From the NCBI RefSeq assembly GCF_014652135.1, contig NZ_BMYF01000004.1:124001-188000 (forward strand): 64,000 nt of DNA, in the 5' to 3' direction. The notes under the pieces were generated by a model that did not search any database, was not told the origin of the DNA, and saw only the letters and a list, made by a program, of their open reading frames with translations. The position numbers were made by a program, and so were the translations under genes. Source of the DNA: Mongoliitalea lutea. Lineage in GTDB: Bacteria > Bacteroidota > Bacteroidia > Cytophagales > Cyclobacteriaceae. Shown here one piece after another: positions 25,576 through 34,892 of this stretch (position 1 is its first letter; each line of letters begins with the position of its first letter).

Positions 25576-26919
25576 ATGTCCCCACAGATTAAGCGAACAT
25601 TCAAAATTTCAGCTTGGACTCTGGGGATCGTGTTTTTTATTACCACCCTACTGATTACACGGGTAGACAGAAGTGATTACAGGGAATCTGACTATTATAA
25701 GCAGACCATGACCATAATTGATACCATGGATATTCCCCAAAGTAAAGGCAGTATTTGGCTGGCATCTTGGGCAAAATCCAATGTAACTCCCGATAAACCA
25801 CTGGGCTTATTGGGCTACAAACCTAGAGGCCCTTATGAATTTGTCCAAGATAGCAGTTTTGTCAAAGCGCTGGTAGTGAGCAACGGAATCAGTACAGTCT
25901 TATTCCTCAATTATGAGTTCATGATTATCCATCCTACCCTGGAAGCAGCTATCCTGAACAGCATCGCCGAAGCCCAACTCCCGATTCAACATACCTTTTT
26001 CACAGCTACCCATACACATTCGGGTTTAGGAGGGCATATTCCTGGGCTCTTGGGGAAGGTCGCCTTTGGGGGGTATGACAAGTCTTTTGTAAAAAATCTT
26101 CAGCAGCGAACGATTGAATCCATTGAAACGGCTGTTGCTTCTTTGGATACTGCTGATTTATTTTTTCAAAAATCTCTGACAACAGACTTGGTGGCTAATC
26201 GCTTGATAGAAGGAGACAGCATTGACCCTTACGTGCGTCAACTGATCATCCGTAGAAAAGACGGGAAAAATGCGACCTTTCTGAGCTACAGTGCCCACCC
26301 TACGATTATGGATAGAAAATTTATGGGTCTTTCGGGTGATTATCCCTCTGCCCTATCCAAATTCCTGGAAGAAAAACACTACGATTTCACCCTATTTGCC
26401 GCAGGTACAGTAGGTTCTCACAAACCCTTAGCTGACGGCAAGGACACAAGCGCTGTAGAACAGTATGCGCTAACCCTCAGCCAACAAATCATGGGAAACA
26501 TGAAATCCTTTAGCACCAACAAAGAGCCTAGTATCTTAGCCGGACGCATCCCTATTCACTTACGAAAAGCTCATTATCGGATCAGTGAAAAGGTTCGACT
26601 CCGACCCTGGGTATTCAACAGCTTATTTGGCAGTACTAACCCGCATATGGATGTGGTCAAATTGGGAAATACGCTATTCTTAAGCTCCAGTGGAGAATTA
26701 TCCGGCGTATTTATGAAAGCTTGGGAAGACTACGCAAAAGCCAAGAAACTCAATCTGATTGTGACCTGCTTCAATGGAGGATACATTGGATACATCACGC
26801 CCGATGAATACTATGATTTGCCCAAATACGAAGTGCGGGATATGAATTGGTTTGGTCCGCAAAATGGAGCCTACTTCAACGAAATTACCTACAAACTGAT
26901 AGATAAAGCTTCAAAATAA
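25576..26919 (+). CDS. Neutral/alkaline ceramidase-like protein, membrane anchored, nucleophile not conserved
   Basis: A 447-residue protein with one N-terminal membrane segment (about 10-28) and an extracytoplasmic domain like the N-terminal catalytic domain of neutral ceramidases. The zinc-binding THTHSGLGGH motif (H146, H148) and SAHPTIM histidine are present. The family's NxGDVSPN nucleophile motif aligns with GTVGSHKPLA (about 277-286), putting Lys283 where the Ser is expected, and the C-terminal immunoglobulin-like domain of ceramidases is missing (they are usually above 600 residues). It may hydrolyse another amide or be a divergent lipid-handling protein. It overlaps the convergent UbiA-like gene by 9 bases. 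Family call is good, ceramidase activity is unproven. Confidence 0.78.
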   Translation: MSPQIKRTFKISAWTLGIVFFITTLLITRVDRSDYRESDYYKQTMTIIDTMDIPQSKGSIWLASWAKSNVTPDKPLGLLGYKPRGPYEFVQDSSFVKALVVSNGISTVLFLNYEFMIIHPTLEAAILNSIAEAQLPIQHTFFTATHTHSGLGGHIPGLLGKVAFGGYDKSFVKNLQQRTIESIETAVASLDTADLFFQKSLTTDLVANRLIEGDSIDPYVRQLIIRRKDGKNATFLSYSAHPTIMDRKFMGLSGDYPSALSKFLEEKHYDFTLFAAGTVGSHKPLADGKDTSAVEQYALTLSQQIMGNMKSFSTNKEPSILAGRIPIHLRKAHYRISEKVRLRPWVFNSLFGSTNPHMDVVKLGNTLFLSSSGELSGVFMKAWEDYAKAKKLNLIVTCFNGGYIGYITPDEYYDLPKYEVRDMNWFGPQNGAYFNEITYKLIDKASK

Positions 26920-27750
26920 ACAAAGTAACCATGGCAAAGAAAAGGATATTTCCATCACAGCTCTTGCATGATTTTTTTCTTTTGAAGCGCTGAATTGCCT
27001 AAAATGAATGACCGCAATCAACAGTAGAATCCCAAAAAAGAGCCTATAATAAGAGAAGACAACCATCATTGCCACTATCAGTCCTCCTATTATCACATAG
27101 AGCAGACCAAAACAAAGATTTTTATGCTGCGCTTCGCTCAATCGGGCACCTATAGATCCAAAGGCATGCACGTCATCATAACTTCGATCGAAATAGCTTA
27201 AGATTACCAAATTGGCAAAAGCAATCAAAAAGTAGCCTAGGATTAGGCTGATGTGCACCAGTTGTATATCCTCCAAAGCCAATACGCAAGGAGCTAAAGC
27301 AATCCCGAGAGTATATACAAAGGCAGTAATAAATTCCTTGAAATGGGCAACCTGATCTTTCTTAAAGGTTAGCAAAAGATACCATATTCCAATCAACAAA
27401 CCCAATCCCAGTCCATAGGGGATAATGAAATGCGTCTTGGGAACACTTATCAAAATACCCAAAGCAACAATGACTCCCACAATCATGAGCAGCACTAAGA
27501 CCTTCCAATACTTACGATGAAATTCATGTCGGGAAACAAAACCCATAGGTGAGGCATGTCGGACATCCAGTAAATGATCTCCTGTATACACACTCCAAAC
27601 AGCCAATCCCAACAATAGATAAATTTCCGGAGCTAGTACTACATCCCAAACATTCCCAAAAAAATACATACCCGCAAGCGCACCCACTACCACATCCAAG
27701 GATAAAATGGAAAAAAGGGACCAGAGTCTATGGAATATTCCTTGATTCAT
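26911..27750 (-). CDS. UbiA-like prenyltransferase family membrane protein
   Basis: A 279-residue inner-membrane protein with eight or nine helices, starting at ATG 27750 (an upstream TTG would add three residues). Two Asp-rich loops fit the UbiA plan: D-H-L-L-D after VYTG near residue 50, and D-R-S-Y-D after NLVILSYF. The first lacks the full NDxxDxxxD form, so it is a divergent member. UbiA enzymes attach prenyl groups to aromatic or lipid acceptors; the substrate cannot be named. It lies beyond the terminator of the atp operon and may have its own promoter. Confidence 0.65.
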   Translation of the reverse strand: MNQGIFHRLWSLFSILSLDVVVGALAGMYFFGNVWDVVLAPEIYLLLGLAVWSVYTGDHLLDVRHASPMGFVSRHEFHRKYWKVLVLLMIVGVIVALGILISVPKTHFIIPYGLGLGLLIGIWYLLLTFKKDQVAHFKEFITAFVYTLGIALAPCVLALEDIQLVHISLILGYFLIAFANLVILSYFDRSYDDVHAFGSIGARLSEAQHKNLCFGLLYVIIGGLIVAMMVVFSYYRLFFGILLLIAVIHFRQFSASKEKNHARAVMEISFSLPWLLCLF

Positions 27751-27788
27751 GCCTGACAATCTACAGAACTTTTTTGGCTATCAACAAA

Positions 27789-27810
27789 AAAACCACTCGA
27801 AAGTGGTTTT
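27789..27810. terminator. Intrinsic terminator of the atp operon
   Basis: AAAACCACT and AGTGGTTTT form a perfect 9-base-pair stem with a CGAA tetraloop; on the minus strand it is followed by seven T. It lies 28 bases past the atpG stop. Confidence 0.88.
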
Positions 27811-27837
27811 GATGTTTGGGTTGTATTGTTGGTATGC

Positions 27838-28710
27838 TTAATTACCTTCCAAGGCATTGGCACCAGCAACGATCTCAAGGATCTCATTGGTGATTGCTGC
27901 CTGACGGCTTCTATTATACATCAATTTCAAATCTTTCAGGAGCTCTCCTGCATTTTCCGTCGCTTTGTCCATAGAGGTCATACGCGCACCATGTTCAGAA
28001 GCATTGCTATCCAAAACTGCCTTGTAGAATTGTGTTTTGAGAGCTACTGGCACAAGTTCTTCAATCACATATTCTTTGGTAGGCTCTAAGATATAATCGA
28101 TGGACATCGTATCATTTCCACCTACAGAAGCACCTTCCATTGGTAAAAATTGTTCCACCTGAATCTCTTGGGTAGCAACGTTACGGAAGTGGTTATATAC
28201 CAACACTACACGGTCATACTCACCTGCAATAAACGCATCCATAGCATAGGTAGCAATCTCACGGACTCTGTCATAGCTTAGATCCATGAATACTTCGTAA
28301 TGATCGGCAATAGTTTTGTAGCCTCTTTTAGAGAAAAACTCATACGCTTTTTTACCCAACGGCAATACGGTCACCTCGGCATTGGCATAAGTCTCATGGA
28401 TAGCAGTAGAAGTACTTTTCAATACGTTAGAATTGAAAGCTCCACAAAGACCCTTATCTGAAGTCATAGGAACGATCAAGACGCGCTCTACCGGTCTTTG
28501 CTCTGCATAGGCAATTTGCAATTCACCTCCCATAGCAGCTACCACATCATTGAGGATTGCTGTCAATTTTTGAGAGTATGGACGCATTTTTAGGATTCTG
28601 TCTTGTGCTCTTCTCAACTTGGCCGCGGCCACCATTTTCATGGCTTTAGTGATTTGCTGAGTAGAGGTTACAGAAGTGATCCTTTGTTTTACTTCCTTTA
28701 AGTTAGCCAT
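27838..28710 (-). CDS. atpG: ATP synthase F1 subunit gamma
   Basis: A 290-residue central-stalk subunit. The N-terminal helix has KEVKQRITSVTSTQQITKAM and MVAAAKLRRAQ, the PMTSDKGLCGAFN segment is the conserved core motif, and the C-terminal helix ends in NRSRQAAITNEILEIVAGANAL. Gamma turns inside the alpha-beta hexamer and couples proton flow to ATP synthesis. It is the last gene of this operon; a hairpin separates it from atpA and a terminator follows. The genes for beta and epsilon are not in the window. Confidence 0.97.
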   Translation of the reverse strand: MANLKEVKQRITSVTSTQQITKAMKMVAAAKLRRAQDRILKMRPYSQKLTAILNDVVAAMGGELQIAYAEQRPVERVLIVPMTSDKGLCGAFNSNVLKSTSTAIHETYANAEVTVLPLGKKAYEFFSKRGYKTIADHYEVFMDLSYDRVREIATYAMDAFIAGEYDRVVLVYNHFRNVATQEIQVEQFLPMEGASVGGNDTMSIDYILEPTKEYVIEELVPVALKTQFYKAVLDSNASEHGARMTSMDKATENAGELLKDLKLMYNRSRQAAITNEILEIVAGANALEGN

Positions 28711-28740
28711 AAGATGCTATTGTCAGAAATATAAAATTGA

Positions 28741-28764
28741 AAGGGAGGGGCTTAGACCTCCCTT
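28741..28764 (-). promoter_or_regulatory. Hairpin between atpA and atpG (possible attenuator or RNA-processing site)
   Basis: AAGGGAGG and CCTCCCTT pair perfectly over 8 bases with an 8-base loop, 8 bases after the atpA stop in the direction of transcription. On the minus strand it is followed by TCAATTTTATATTT, an imperfect T run, so it may terminate partially or stabilise the upstream RNA. Confidence 0.5.
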
Positions 28765-28771
28765 GAGAAAT

Positions 28772-30352
28772 TTATTTTTTAGCAAATTTTGTAGCCAAAT
28801 CCTTCGCTGCTGCTTCAAGGATTTTACCAGCTTCATCGATTTTACCCTTCAAAACTAGCTCCAATGCCTCTGGGTGGCTACTCTTCAACAAGTTGTAGAA
28901 TTCCTTCTCAAATTGACGAGCGCTTTCTACAGGAACGTTATCGATGTAACCTTTGGTAGATACATAGATGATCGCCACCTGCAATTCAACAGCTACAGGA
29001 GAATACTGTGCTTGCTTCAAGATCTCCTGGTTTCTTCTACCTCTTTCGATTGTTCTTTTGGTAGATGCATCCAAGTCAGAACCGAATTTAGCAAACGCCT
29101 CCAATTCACGGAACTGCGCCTGATCCAATTTCAAGGTACCGGCAACTTTTTTCATGGATTTGATCTGCGCATTACCACCTACACGGGATACAGAGATACC
29201 TACGTTGATCGCAGGACGGATACCAGAGTTAAACAAGTTGGTCTCCAAGAAGATCTGACCGTCTGTAATGGAAATTACGTTAGTCGGAATATAGGCAGAA
29301 ACGTCACCAGCTTGAGTTTCGATAATCGGTAGAGCGGTCAAAGAACCACCACCTTTTACCAAAGGCTTCAAAGACTCAGGCAAGTCATTCATTTGCTTAG
29401 CAATCTCATCAGATGCATTGATTTTAGCAGCTCTTTCCAATAGTCTGGAGTGCAAGTAGAATACGTCACCTGGATACGCTTCACGTCCCGGAGGTCTTCT
29501 CAATAGCAAAGAAACTTCACGGTAAGCAACTGCCTGCTTGGAAAGGTCATCATAGATCACCAATGCAGGACGTCCTGTATCACGGAAAAATTCACCAATA
29601 CAAGCACCTGTAAATGGAGCAAAGAACTGCATTGGAGCTGGATCAGAAGCAGCAGCAGATACAACCACAGAGTAAGGAAGTGCGCCGCCTTTTTCCAAAG
29701 CGGAAACAATACCCGCTACTGTAGATGCCTTCTGACCTACGGCAACGTAGATACAGAATACCGGCTCTCCTTTTTCGTAGTATTCTTTTTGGTTCAAGAT
29801 AGTATCGATAGCTACAGCTGTCTTACCAGTCTGACGGTCACCGATGATCAATTCACGCTGACCTCTTCCGATTGGAATCATGGAGTCAATCGCTTTGATA
29901 CCTGTTTGAAGCGGTTCAGTAACTGGCTGTCTGTAGATTACCCCAGGAGCTTTTCTTTCTAGAGGCATTTCATACAATTCACCCTGAAGAGGACCTTTAC
30001 CATCGATAGGATTACCCAATGTATCAACAACACGACCCAGCATACCCTCACCTACCTTGATAGATGCAATCTGCTTGGTTCTCTTTACGTTGTCACCTTC
30101 TTTTACCAATTTGGAATCACCAAAAAGTACGGCTCCCACATTGTCTTCTTCAAGGTTAAGAACCATCGCTCTTAAACCATTGTCAAACTCAAGCAATTCA
30201 CCTGCCTGAGCTTTGGAAAGTCCATAGATACGGGCAACACCGTCACCTACCTGGAGTACGGTACCCACTTCTTCAAGTTCAGCCTCAGTTTTGACATTGG
30301 AGAGCTGCTCTCTCAAAATCGCTGAAACCTCATCAGGTCTAACTTGTGCCAT
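28772..30352 (-). CDS. atpA: ATP synthase F1 subunit alpha
   Basis: A 526-residue subunit of normal length. The Walker A motif is in [11 protein letters not shown] and the catalytic-interface arginine in [11 protein letters not shown]; the N-terminal crown carries [10 protein letters not shown]. Alpha forms the hexamer with beta in the F1 head and carries a non-catalytic nucleotide site. It follows atpH by 29 bases in the order H-A-G. Confidence 0.98.
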   Translation of the reverse strand: MAQVRPDEVSAILREQLSNVKTEAELEEVGTVLQVGDGVARIYGLSKAQAGELLEFDNGLRAMVLNLEEDNVGAVLFGDSKLVKEGDNVKRTKQIASIKVGEGMLGRVVDTLGNPIDGKGPLQGELYEMPLERKAPGVIYRQPVTEPLQTGIKAIDSMIPIGRGQRELIIGDRQTGKTAVAIDTILNQKEYYEKGEPVFCIYVAVGQKASTVAGIVSALEKGGALPYSVVVSAAASDPAPMQFFAPFTGACIGEFFRDTGRPALVIYDDLSKQAVAYREVSLLLRRPPGREAYPGDVFYLHSRLLERAAKINASDEIAKQMNDLPESLKPLVKGGGSLTALPIIETQAGDVSAYIPTNVISITDGQIFLETNLFNSGIRPAINVGISVSRVGGNAQIKSMKKVAGTLKLDQAQFRELEAFAKFGSDLDASTKRTIERGRRNQEILKQAQYSPVAVELQVAIIYVSTKGYIDNVPVESARQFEKEFYNLLKSSHPEALELVLKGKIDEAGKILEAAAKDLATKFAKK

Positions 30353-30381
30353 TATATGTTCAATTATTTGTTAACGAATGA

Positions 30382-30942
30382 TTAATATGTTTTGACAAAG
30401 TAACGTTGAGCAAGTCTAGTTCTTAACGTTCTCAATTTACCGCTTACGGAATCATCGAGTAATTTGTCATTTACTTTCAATACAAAACCCCCGATCAAAT
30501 CTGGGTTGATTTTTTCTACCAATTCAATATTTTTCATGCCTGAAATATCAGTCACTATAGATTGGAAAGATTTTCTCAACTCGTCTGTCAAAGGTATGGT
30601 AGTAGTCACATAAGCCACCTGAATGCCTTTATGTACATTGTATTGTCTTACAAACTCCTTTGCTGTACTTACCAATACATTGGATCTGTTTTTGCGCGTT
30701 ACGATGTCGTAAAAACTTAAGGTAATCGCATTGGCATGCTTACCAAATAGTGCATGAATCACGTTCTTCTTTTTGTCAGCATTGACAATCGGACTATGAA
30801 GAAGTAGTTGAAATTCACGATTGGCTTCAGCAACAGCAAGAAGTTCTTTGATATCCGCCGTCACTTCTTCCAGCTGCTTTTTTTCAATCGCAAGCTCGAG
30901 AAGGGCTTTGGCATATCTGGATGCTACCTTAATATCTGACAT
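30382..30942 (-). CDS. atpH: ATP synthase F1 subunit delta
   Basis: A 186-residue OSCP/delta subunit that ties the F1 head to the peripheral stalk. Typical pieces are VASRYAKALLELAIEKKQL at the start, the region RKNRSNVLVSTAKEFVRQYN and the C-terminal DLIGGFVLKVNDKLLDDSVSGKLR. The start is one base after the atpF stop. Confidence 0.95.
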   Translation of the reverse strand: MSDIKVASRYAKALLELAIEKKQLEEVTADIKELLAVAEANREFQLLLHSPIVNADKKKNVIHALFGKHANAITLSFYDIVTRKNRSNVLVSTAKEFVRQYNVHKGIQVAYVTTTIPLTDELRKSFQSIVTDISGMKNIELVEKINPDLIGGFVLKVNDKLLDDSVSGKLRTLRTRLAQRYFVKTY

Positions 30943-30943
30943 A

Positions 30944-31438
30944 TCAGTTTACCTTAATATCTTTCACAAACTCTTCTACCAATGCTTTCTGAGCAGCATC
31001 AGTGGTGTAGTTTTTCTTGATCAATTTCTCTGCTACGTCCAATGACAACGTAGCTACTAAAACTTTCACTTCCTCAACAGCTGCCTTCTTCTCTGTTTGG
31101 ATAGCATGTCTGGCATTTTCTAAAAGGATAGCTCCTTCTTGCTGTGCTTTTTCTTTTGCTTCCTCGATGATTTGCTTGGCATGCTCAGTTGCTTTATGAA
31201 GCATTTCATCACGCTGGATTTTAGCCTCATGTAGAATCCGCTCGTTTTCAGCCTTTAGATTCGCCATTTCGTTTCTGGCAATCTCTGCTGATTTTAGGGC
31301 ATCTTCAATTGATTTTTCACGCTCATCCAAAGCAGCCAAGATTGGCTTCCAAGCGAACTTTGTTAGAAGAAACAATAAGGCAAGAAATCCTATTAATTGC
31401 CAAATGATTAAGCCAGAGCCAGGTAATATAAGATCCAT
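30944..31438 (-). CDS. atpF: ATP synthase Fo subunit b
   Basis: A 164-residue peripheral-stalk subunit: a single membrane helix near the N-terminus (LIIWQLIGFLALLFLLTKFAW) followed by a long charged helix, about 30-150, rich in Ala, Glu and Lys (LDEREKSIEDALKSAEIARNEM) that forms the dimeric stalk. It begins after a hairpin that separates it from atpE. Confidence 0.96.
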   Translation of the reverse strand: MDLILPGSGLIIWQLIGFLALLFLLTKFAWKPILAALDEREKSIEDALKSAEIARNEMANLKAENERILHEAKIQRDEMLHKATEHAKQIIEEAKEKAQQEGAILLENARHAIQTEKKAAVEEVKVLVATLSLDVAEKLIKKNYTTDAAQKALVEEFVKDIKVN

Positions 31439-31484
31439 GTATTTCTAGTGTTTAGATACAATGATATTTGTTCAATTAAAAGCA

Positions 31485-31507
31485 GGGATCAGCCTAGCGC
31501 TGACCCC
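31485..31507 (-). promoter_or_regulatory. Hairpin between atpE and atpF (terminator-like)
   Basis: On the minus strand GGGGTCAGC and GCTGATCCC form a 9-base stem with one mismatch around a 5-base loop, followed by TGCTTTT. The site is 14-36 bases after atpE. It could attenuate transcription or protect the atpE RNA and so raise ring-subunit yield. Confidence 0.5.
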
Positions 31508-31520
31508 TTTTCTTTTGTTC

Positions 31521-31817
<297 letters not shown>

Positions 31818-31821
31818 CTAA

Positions 31822-32850
31822 TTAATGATGGTCATCATGTGCATGTTCTGCAACGGCTCCACCGATGTACATCGCAGAGAATAGCGTGAACACATACGCC
31901 TGAATGGTAGCAACCAACAATTCGATGACATTTAGGAAGGTTACCATCAAGGTACTAACTACCCCAATTGCATAAGATTCAAAAATGAATACAAGTGCAA
32001 TGAAGGCCAAGATCACAATGTGACCTGCAGTAATCGCCACAAACAAACGGACCATCAAAGCAAAAGGCTTTGTGAATAATCCAATGATTTCTACAGGAAC
32101 AATTACCAACAACAATGGAACAGGAACTCCCGGAGTCATGAATACGTGCTTCCAGTAGTCTTTATTTCCATTGGTATTTACTACAATAAATGTCAATACA
32201 GCAAGGGTCATAGTGACCGCAATATTTCCGGTAAGGTTAGCAGCACCCGGCATCAAGCCCATCAAGTTACCTATCCAGATAAAAAAGAATAAGGTTAATA
32301 AGTAGGGTAAAAACTTTTTGTACTTAGGTCCAATCGCTTTGTAGGCAATCTCGTCTCTTACAAAGACTACAATTGGTTCTAATAGTGCAGCGGCACCTTT
32401 TGGAGCAGCAACTCCATTCTTTTTGTAGTTAGATGCAGCAGATAGTACAAAAGATATCATTACAATCAAAACCAAAAACATCATCGCTACGTTTTTGGTG
32501 ATGGAAAGGTCAACAAAGGAACTGCCATCTACACTAAATAAGTGTTCATGCTCGTCAATAAAATATCCTTCATGAGCAAAAGCCTCACCAAATTTATGTG
32601 TAACTGGATCTTGGAAATTAGAAGAAGAAAAAAATTGCAATCCTTTATCAGAAGAATAGATGATTACAGGCAAAGGAAGTGTTAAATGTGTGTCTCCAAA
32701 TGTTGCGAAATGCCATTCATATGAATCTTTGATGTGATGCATGATAAAGCCTGTCTTATCACTATCATCACCTCCGGCCATCGCGGTAACTGGATTCATC
32801 AGCCAAATAGCTGATAATAAAACGCTTAAACAAAGGAACCTGCGTAACAT
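31822..32850 (-). CDS. atpB: ATP synthase Fo subunit a
   Basis: A 342-residue subunit, longer than the usual 270 because of an N-terminal signal-peptide-like helix and an extracytoplasmic region of about 100 residues (ending around SVDGSSFVDLSITKN). The membrane part has the essential arginine in LMVRLFVAITAGH and a C-terminal helix region NVIELLVATIQAYVF. Subunit a forms the proton half-channels against the c ring. The long N-terminal segment is common in Bacteroidota. It ends in a histidine-rich tail (HAHDDHH). Confidence 0.96.
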   Translation of the reverse strand: MLRRFLCLSVLLSAIWLMNPVTAMAGGDDSDKTGFIMHHIKDSYEWHFATFGDTHLTLPLPVIIYSSDKGLQFFSSSNFQDPVTHKFGEAFAHEGYFIDEHEHLFSVDGSSFVDLSITKNVAMMFLVLIVMISFVLSAASNYKKNGVAAPKGAAALLEPIVVFVRDEIAYKAIGPKYKKFLPYLLTLFFFIWIGNLMGLMPGAANLTGNIAVTMTLAVLTFIVVNTNGNKDYWKHVFMTPGVPVPLLLVIVPVEIIGLFTKPFALMVRLFVAITAGHIVILAFIALVFIFESYAIGVVSTLMVTFLNVIELLVATIQAYVFTLFSAMYIGGAVAEHAHDDHH

Positions 32851-32869
32851 TAATAGATTTTTTTTGGAA

Positions 32870-33256
32870 CTACCTTGAAATCGGGCGCAAATTAGTTATT
32901 AACCCGTACATATCAAATAATAAGTAAAACAAATAAATCACAAAGAAATTGGCGACAAACAAAATTATATTTTCAACCCCCAAAAATAGCATTATTCCAA
33001 TGTAACCAAGGCTTCCCAAAAATCGGATACCCAAAGCACCGAGCATAATGTTGACAGAATTTTCCTGATTGATGCCGATCAAATAATGACTAAAAGCACT
33101 CGTCAACCATGTCAAAATCAAAAAGAATGAAATGGTAGTCCAAACAGTTTCGTGCACCCAGGTTGGCTTGATATATTCCTGTAGAAGGTAAACCAGTCCA
33201 CCAATGATCAATGAATAAATCAATAAGCGAACGGTAAGAACTTTAATAGATTGCAT
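32870..33256 (-). CDS. AtpI-like small membrane protein of the atp operon
   Basis: A 128-residue protein with four hydrophobic helices (about 9-27, 35-56, 69-90, 95-115). It sits directly between atpZ and atpB, the place where unrelated bacteria carry atpI/uncI, and shares the four-helix plan, so an assembly role for the c ring is the best guess. No diagnostic motif is visible. Its start is followed by its neighbour at short distance, consistent with co-transcription. Confidence 0.65.
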   Translation of the reverse strand: MQSIKVLTVRLLIYSLIIGGLVYLLQEYIKPTWVHETVWTTISFFLILTWLTSAFSHYLIGINQENSVNIMLGALGIRFLGSLGYIGIMLFLGVENIILFVANFFVIYLFYLLFDMYGLITNLRPISR

Positions 33257-33290
33257 AATTTCAAATTATGCCGCAAAGGTAGGCCTTTTT

Positions 33291-33533
33291 CTACGGATTA
33301 TCTTCACTATCATCATTTTTGATAGAGACGAATAAATGATAAAATGCCGCAATAGTAGATAGGAATACAAATACCAACAACCACAAAGGAAAAGCCATCT
33401 GCGTTTTTTGGTCTAAAAACCATCCGAACCAAGTTCCGACACCAATTACAGCAAAAATCTGAAAAGACAACCCCGAGTATTTGAGGATTTTATTGAAATT
33501 ATCCCGCTGCTGATTCTTGGAGTTTGGCTTCAT
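33291..33533 (-). CDS. AtpZ/AtpI family protein
   Basis: An 80-residue protein with two membrane helices: ILKYSGLSFQIFAVIGVGTWFGWFLDQ and a second LWLLVFVFLSTIAAFYHL. This is the AtpZ/AtpI family pattern (glycine-rich first helix, GWxLD turn). These proteins associate with ATP synthase assembly or magnesium/calcium transport at the start of atp operons. Its first 35 bases overlap the bactofilin gene, so translation is coupled. Confidence 0.8.
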   Translation of the reverse strand: MKPNSKNQQRDNFNKILKYSGLSFQIFAVIGVGTWFGWFLDQKTQMAFPLWLLVFVFLSTIAAFYHLFVSIKNDDSEDNP

Positions 33534-33912
33534 GTTGCTTGGAAACTTTCATAGCCCCACTTTTCATTTGACACTTACCATTGAATACTGCCCCATTTTC
33601 CACCACCAATTTGGCAGTAATGATGTCGCCTTCAATCACAGCAGAACTTTTGAGATACAACAAATCCAAGCAGCTAACCGAACCGGCTACTTTACCGGCT
33701 ATTTCCGCCTCAGCTGAATTCAAATCACCTTTGATGAAGGCAGAGTCCCCAATCACAATTTTACTTTTGGAGGCAACAGTGCCTTCGATCGTGCCTTCGA
33801 TACGGATATTTCCTTGCGCTACAATGTCACCGGTAATCTTTGTCTCTTTAGAGATCACATTACTGCTGCTGACAATTTCTTTGATTGATTTTTCTTCTGA
33901 CTTTCCAAACAT
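33499..33912 (-). CDS. Bactofilin
   Basis: A 137-residue cytoskeletal polymer protein from ATG 33912 (MFGKSEEKS). The central part, about 20-115, is a right-handed beta-helix made of short repeats such as ITGDIVAQGNIRIEGTIEGTV and AEIAGKVAGSVSC. A longer reading from GTG 33966 adds 18 residues that start inside the M23 gene and is unlikely. Bactofilins form membrane-bound filaments that position cell-wall enzymes, and a paired M23 endopeptidase gene is common; that gene lies 2 bases upstream. Confidence 0.9.
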   Translation of the reverse strand: MFGKSEEKSIKEIVSSSNVISKETKITGDIVAQGNIRIEGTIEGTVASKSKIVIGDSAFIKGDLNSAEAEIAGKVAGSVSCLDLLYLKSSAVIEGDIITAKLVVENGAVFNGKCQMKSGAMKVSKQHEAKLQESAAG

Positions 33913-33914
33913 AC

Positions 33915-34784
33915 TTAATCGAAGGTTATAAATTCTTGAGGATTGAGTGCTGATCCTTTGTGCCACAGCTCAAAGTGCAAGTGTGAACCTGTGCTCAGGT
34001 CGCCGGTATTGCCTACGATGGAAACGATATCTCCACCACGTACGACATCTCCGACATCCTTCAAAAGTACCGAATTGTGTTTATAAAATGAAAGAAATTC
34101 TCCTCTATGCTGAATTCCGATCACATGACCGGTATTGATTGTCCATGTACTCAGGATAACTGTTCCGTCGGCAATAGCAAGTACAGGTTCATTTCCCTTA
34201 GCAATGACATCGACTCCAAAGTGGTCATTGACAGGATCAAAGCGAGCTGAAACGAATCCTTTGATAGGTGTGAAGAAAAAAACAGCTCCCGCATCAGATG
34301 AGGCTGCTGAATTCCGGTTGGCCAGTACAGGTTCAGCGCTTGGGGATTGAAATTCCTGCATGATTTTCTTTGTCCCTTCACTCCACTGCTGATTGACGAT
34401 TCCATCTGTTCGATTTGCTTGAGGCACTGAGGTAGGAATCTCTTCTCCCACTTCCAGTGGTTCTCCTTTGATGATGAGTTGAATGTTATCGATAAACTGT
34501 TCCTTTTTGCGCACCTCTATCAACAAAGAGTCTACTTGATCGGATAATGCAAGAATTCTTTCAGTATTGGCCATTTGTGCAGAAGAAGCATCAAACCAGC
34601 GCTTGAAGATTGTCTTGGTACTGAGAACTGCGAGTCCAAAAATTACCAAAAAGACAAAGGCGCTGAGTACTAGAATACGGAGCGCCGACAAGCTGAATGA
34701 AGAGAGTACAGAGAAATCCTGCTCTTTCCGAATGACAAAAAGGTACTTGAGTTGGGTGATTTTTTTGAGATCGAATCGCTTCAT
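33915..34784 (-). CDS. M23 family metallopeptidase (LytM-like), membrane anchored
   Basis: A 289-residue protein from ATG 34784. It has a short cytoplasmic N-terminus, one membrane helix (about 28-52), a periplasmic linker with coiled-coil character (ILALSDQVDSLLIEVRKKEQ) and a C-terminal LytM domain with the full zinc set: H188-x3-D192 in HFGVD and H268-L-H270 in GSHLHFELW. It should cleave peptidoglycan cross-bridges or stem peptides. It is the first gene before bactofilin and the atp genes, and is divergent from porW/sprE. Confidence 0.9.
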   Translation of the reverse strand: MKRFDLKKITQLKYLFVIRKEQDFSVLSSFSLSALRILVLSAFVFLVIFGLAVLSTKTIFKRWFDASSAQMANTERILALSDQVDSLLIEVRKKEQFIDNIQLIIKGEPLEVGEEIPTSVPQANRTDGIVNQQWSEGTKKIMQEFQSPSAEPVLANRNSAASSDAGAVFFFTPIKGFVSARFDPVNDHFGVDVIAKGNEPVLAIADGTVILSTWTINTGHVIGIQHRGEFLSFYKHNSVLLKDVGDVVRGGDIVSIVGNTGDLSTGSHLHFELWHKGSALNPQEFITFD

Positions 34785-34892
34785 GCTCAAATTTGGTTAT
34801 TTTTTTGGATTGAAAATATTATATTTAGCTAGAGCGTTAAATAAATTAGATCAAAAGCAGTAATTTGGAAGCTTGCTGCGTCAAAGCTCAAA

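Noticed and set aside
28874-29332. A 152-codon open frame on the + strand antisense to atpA
   Set aside because: It is fully contained in a highly conserved gene and has no support of its own.
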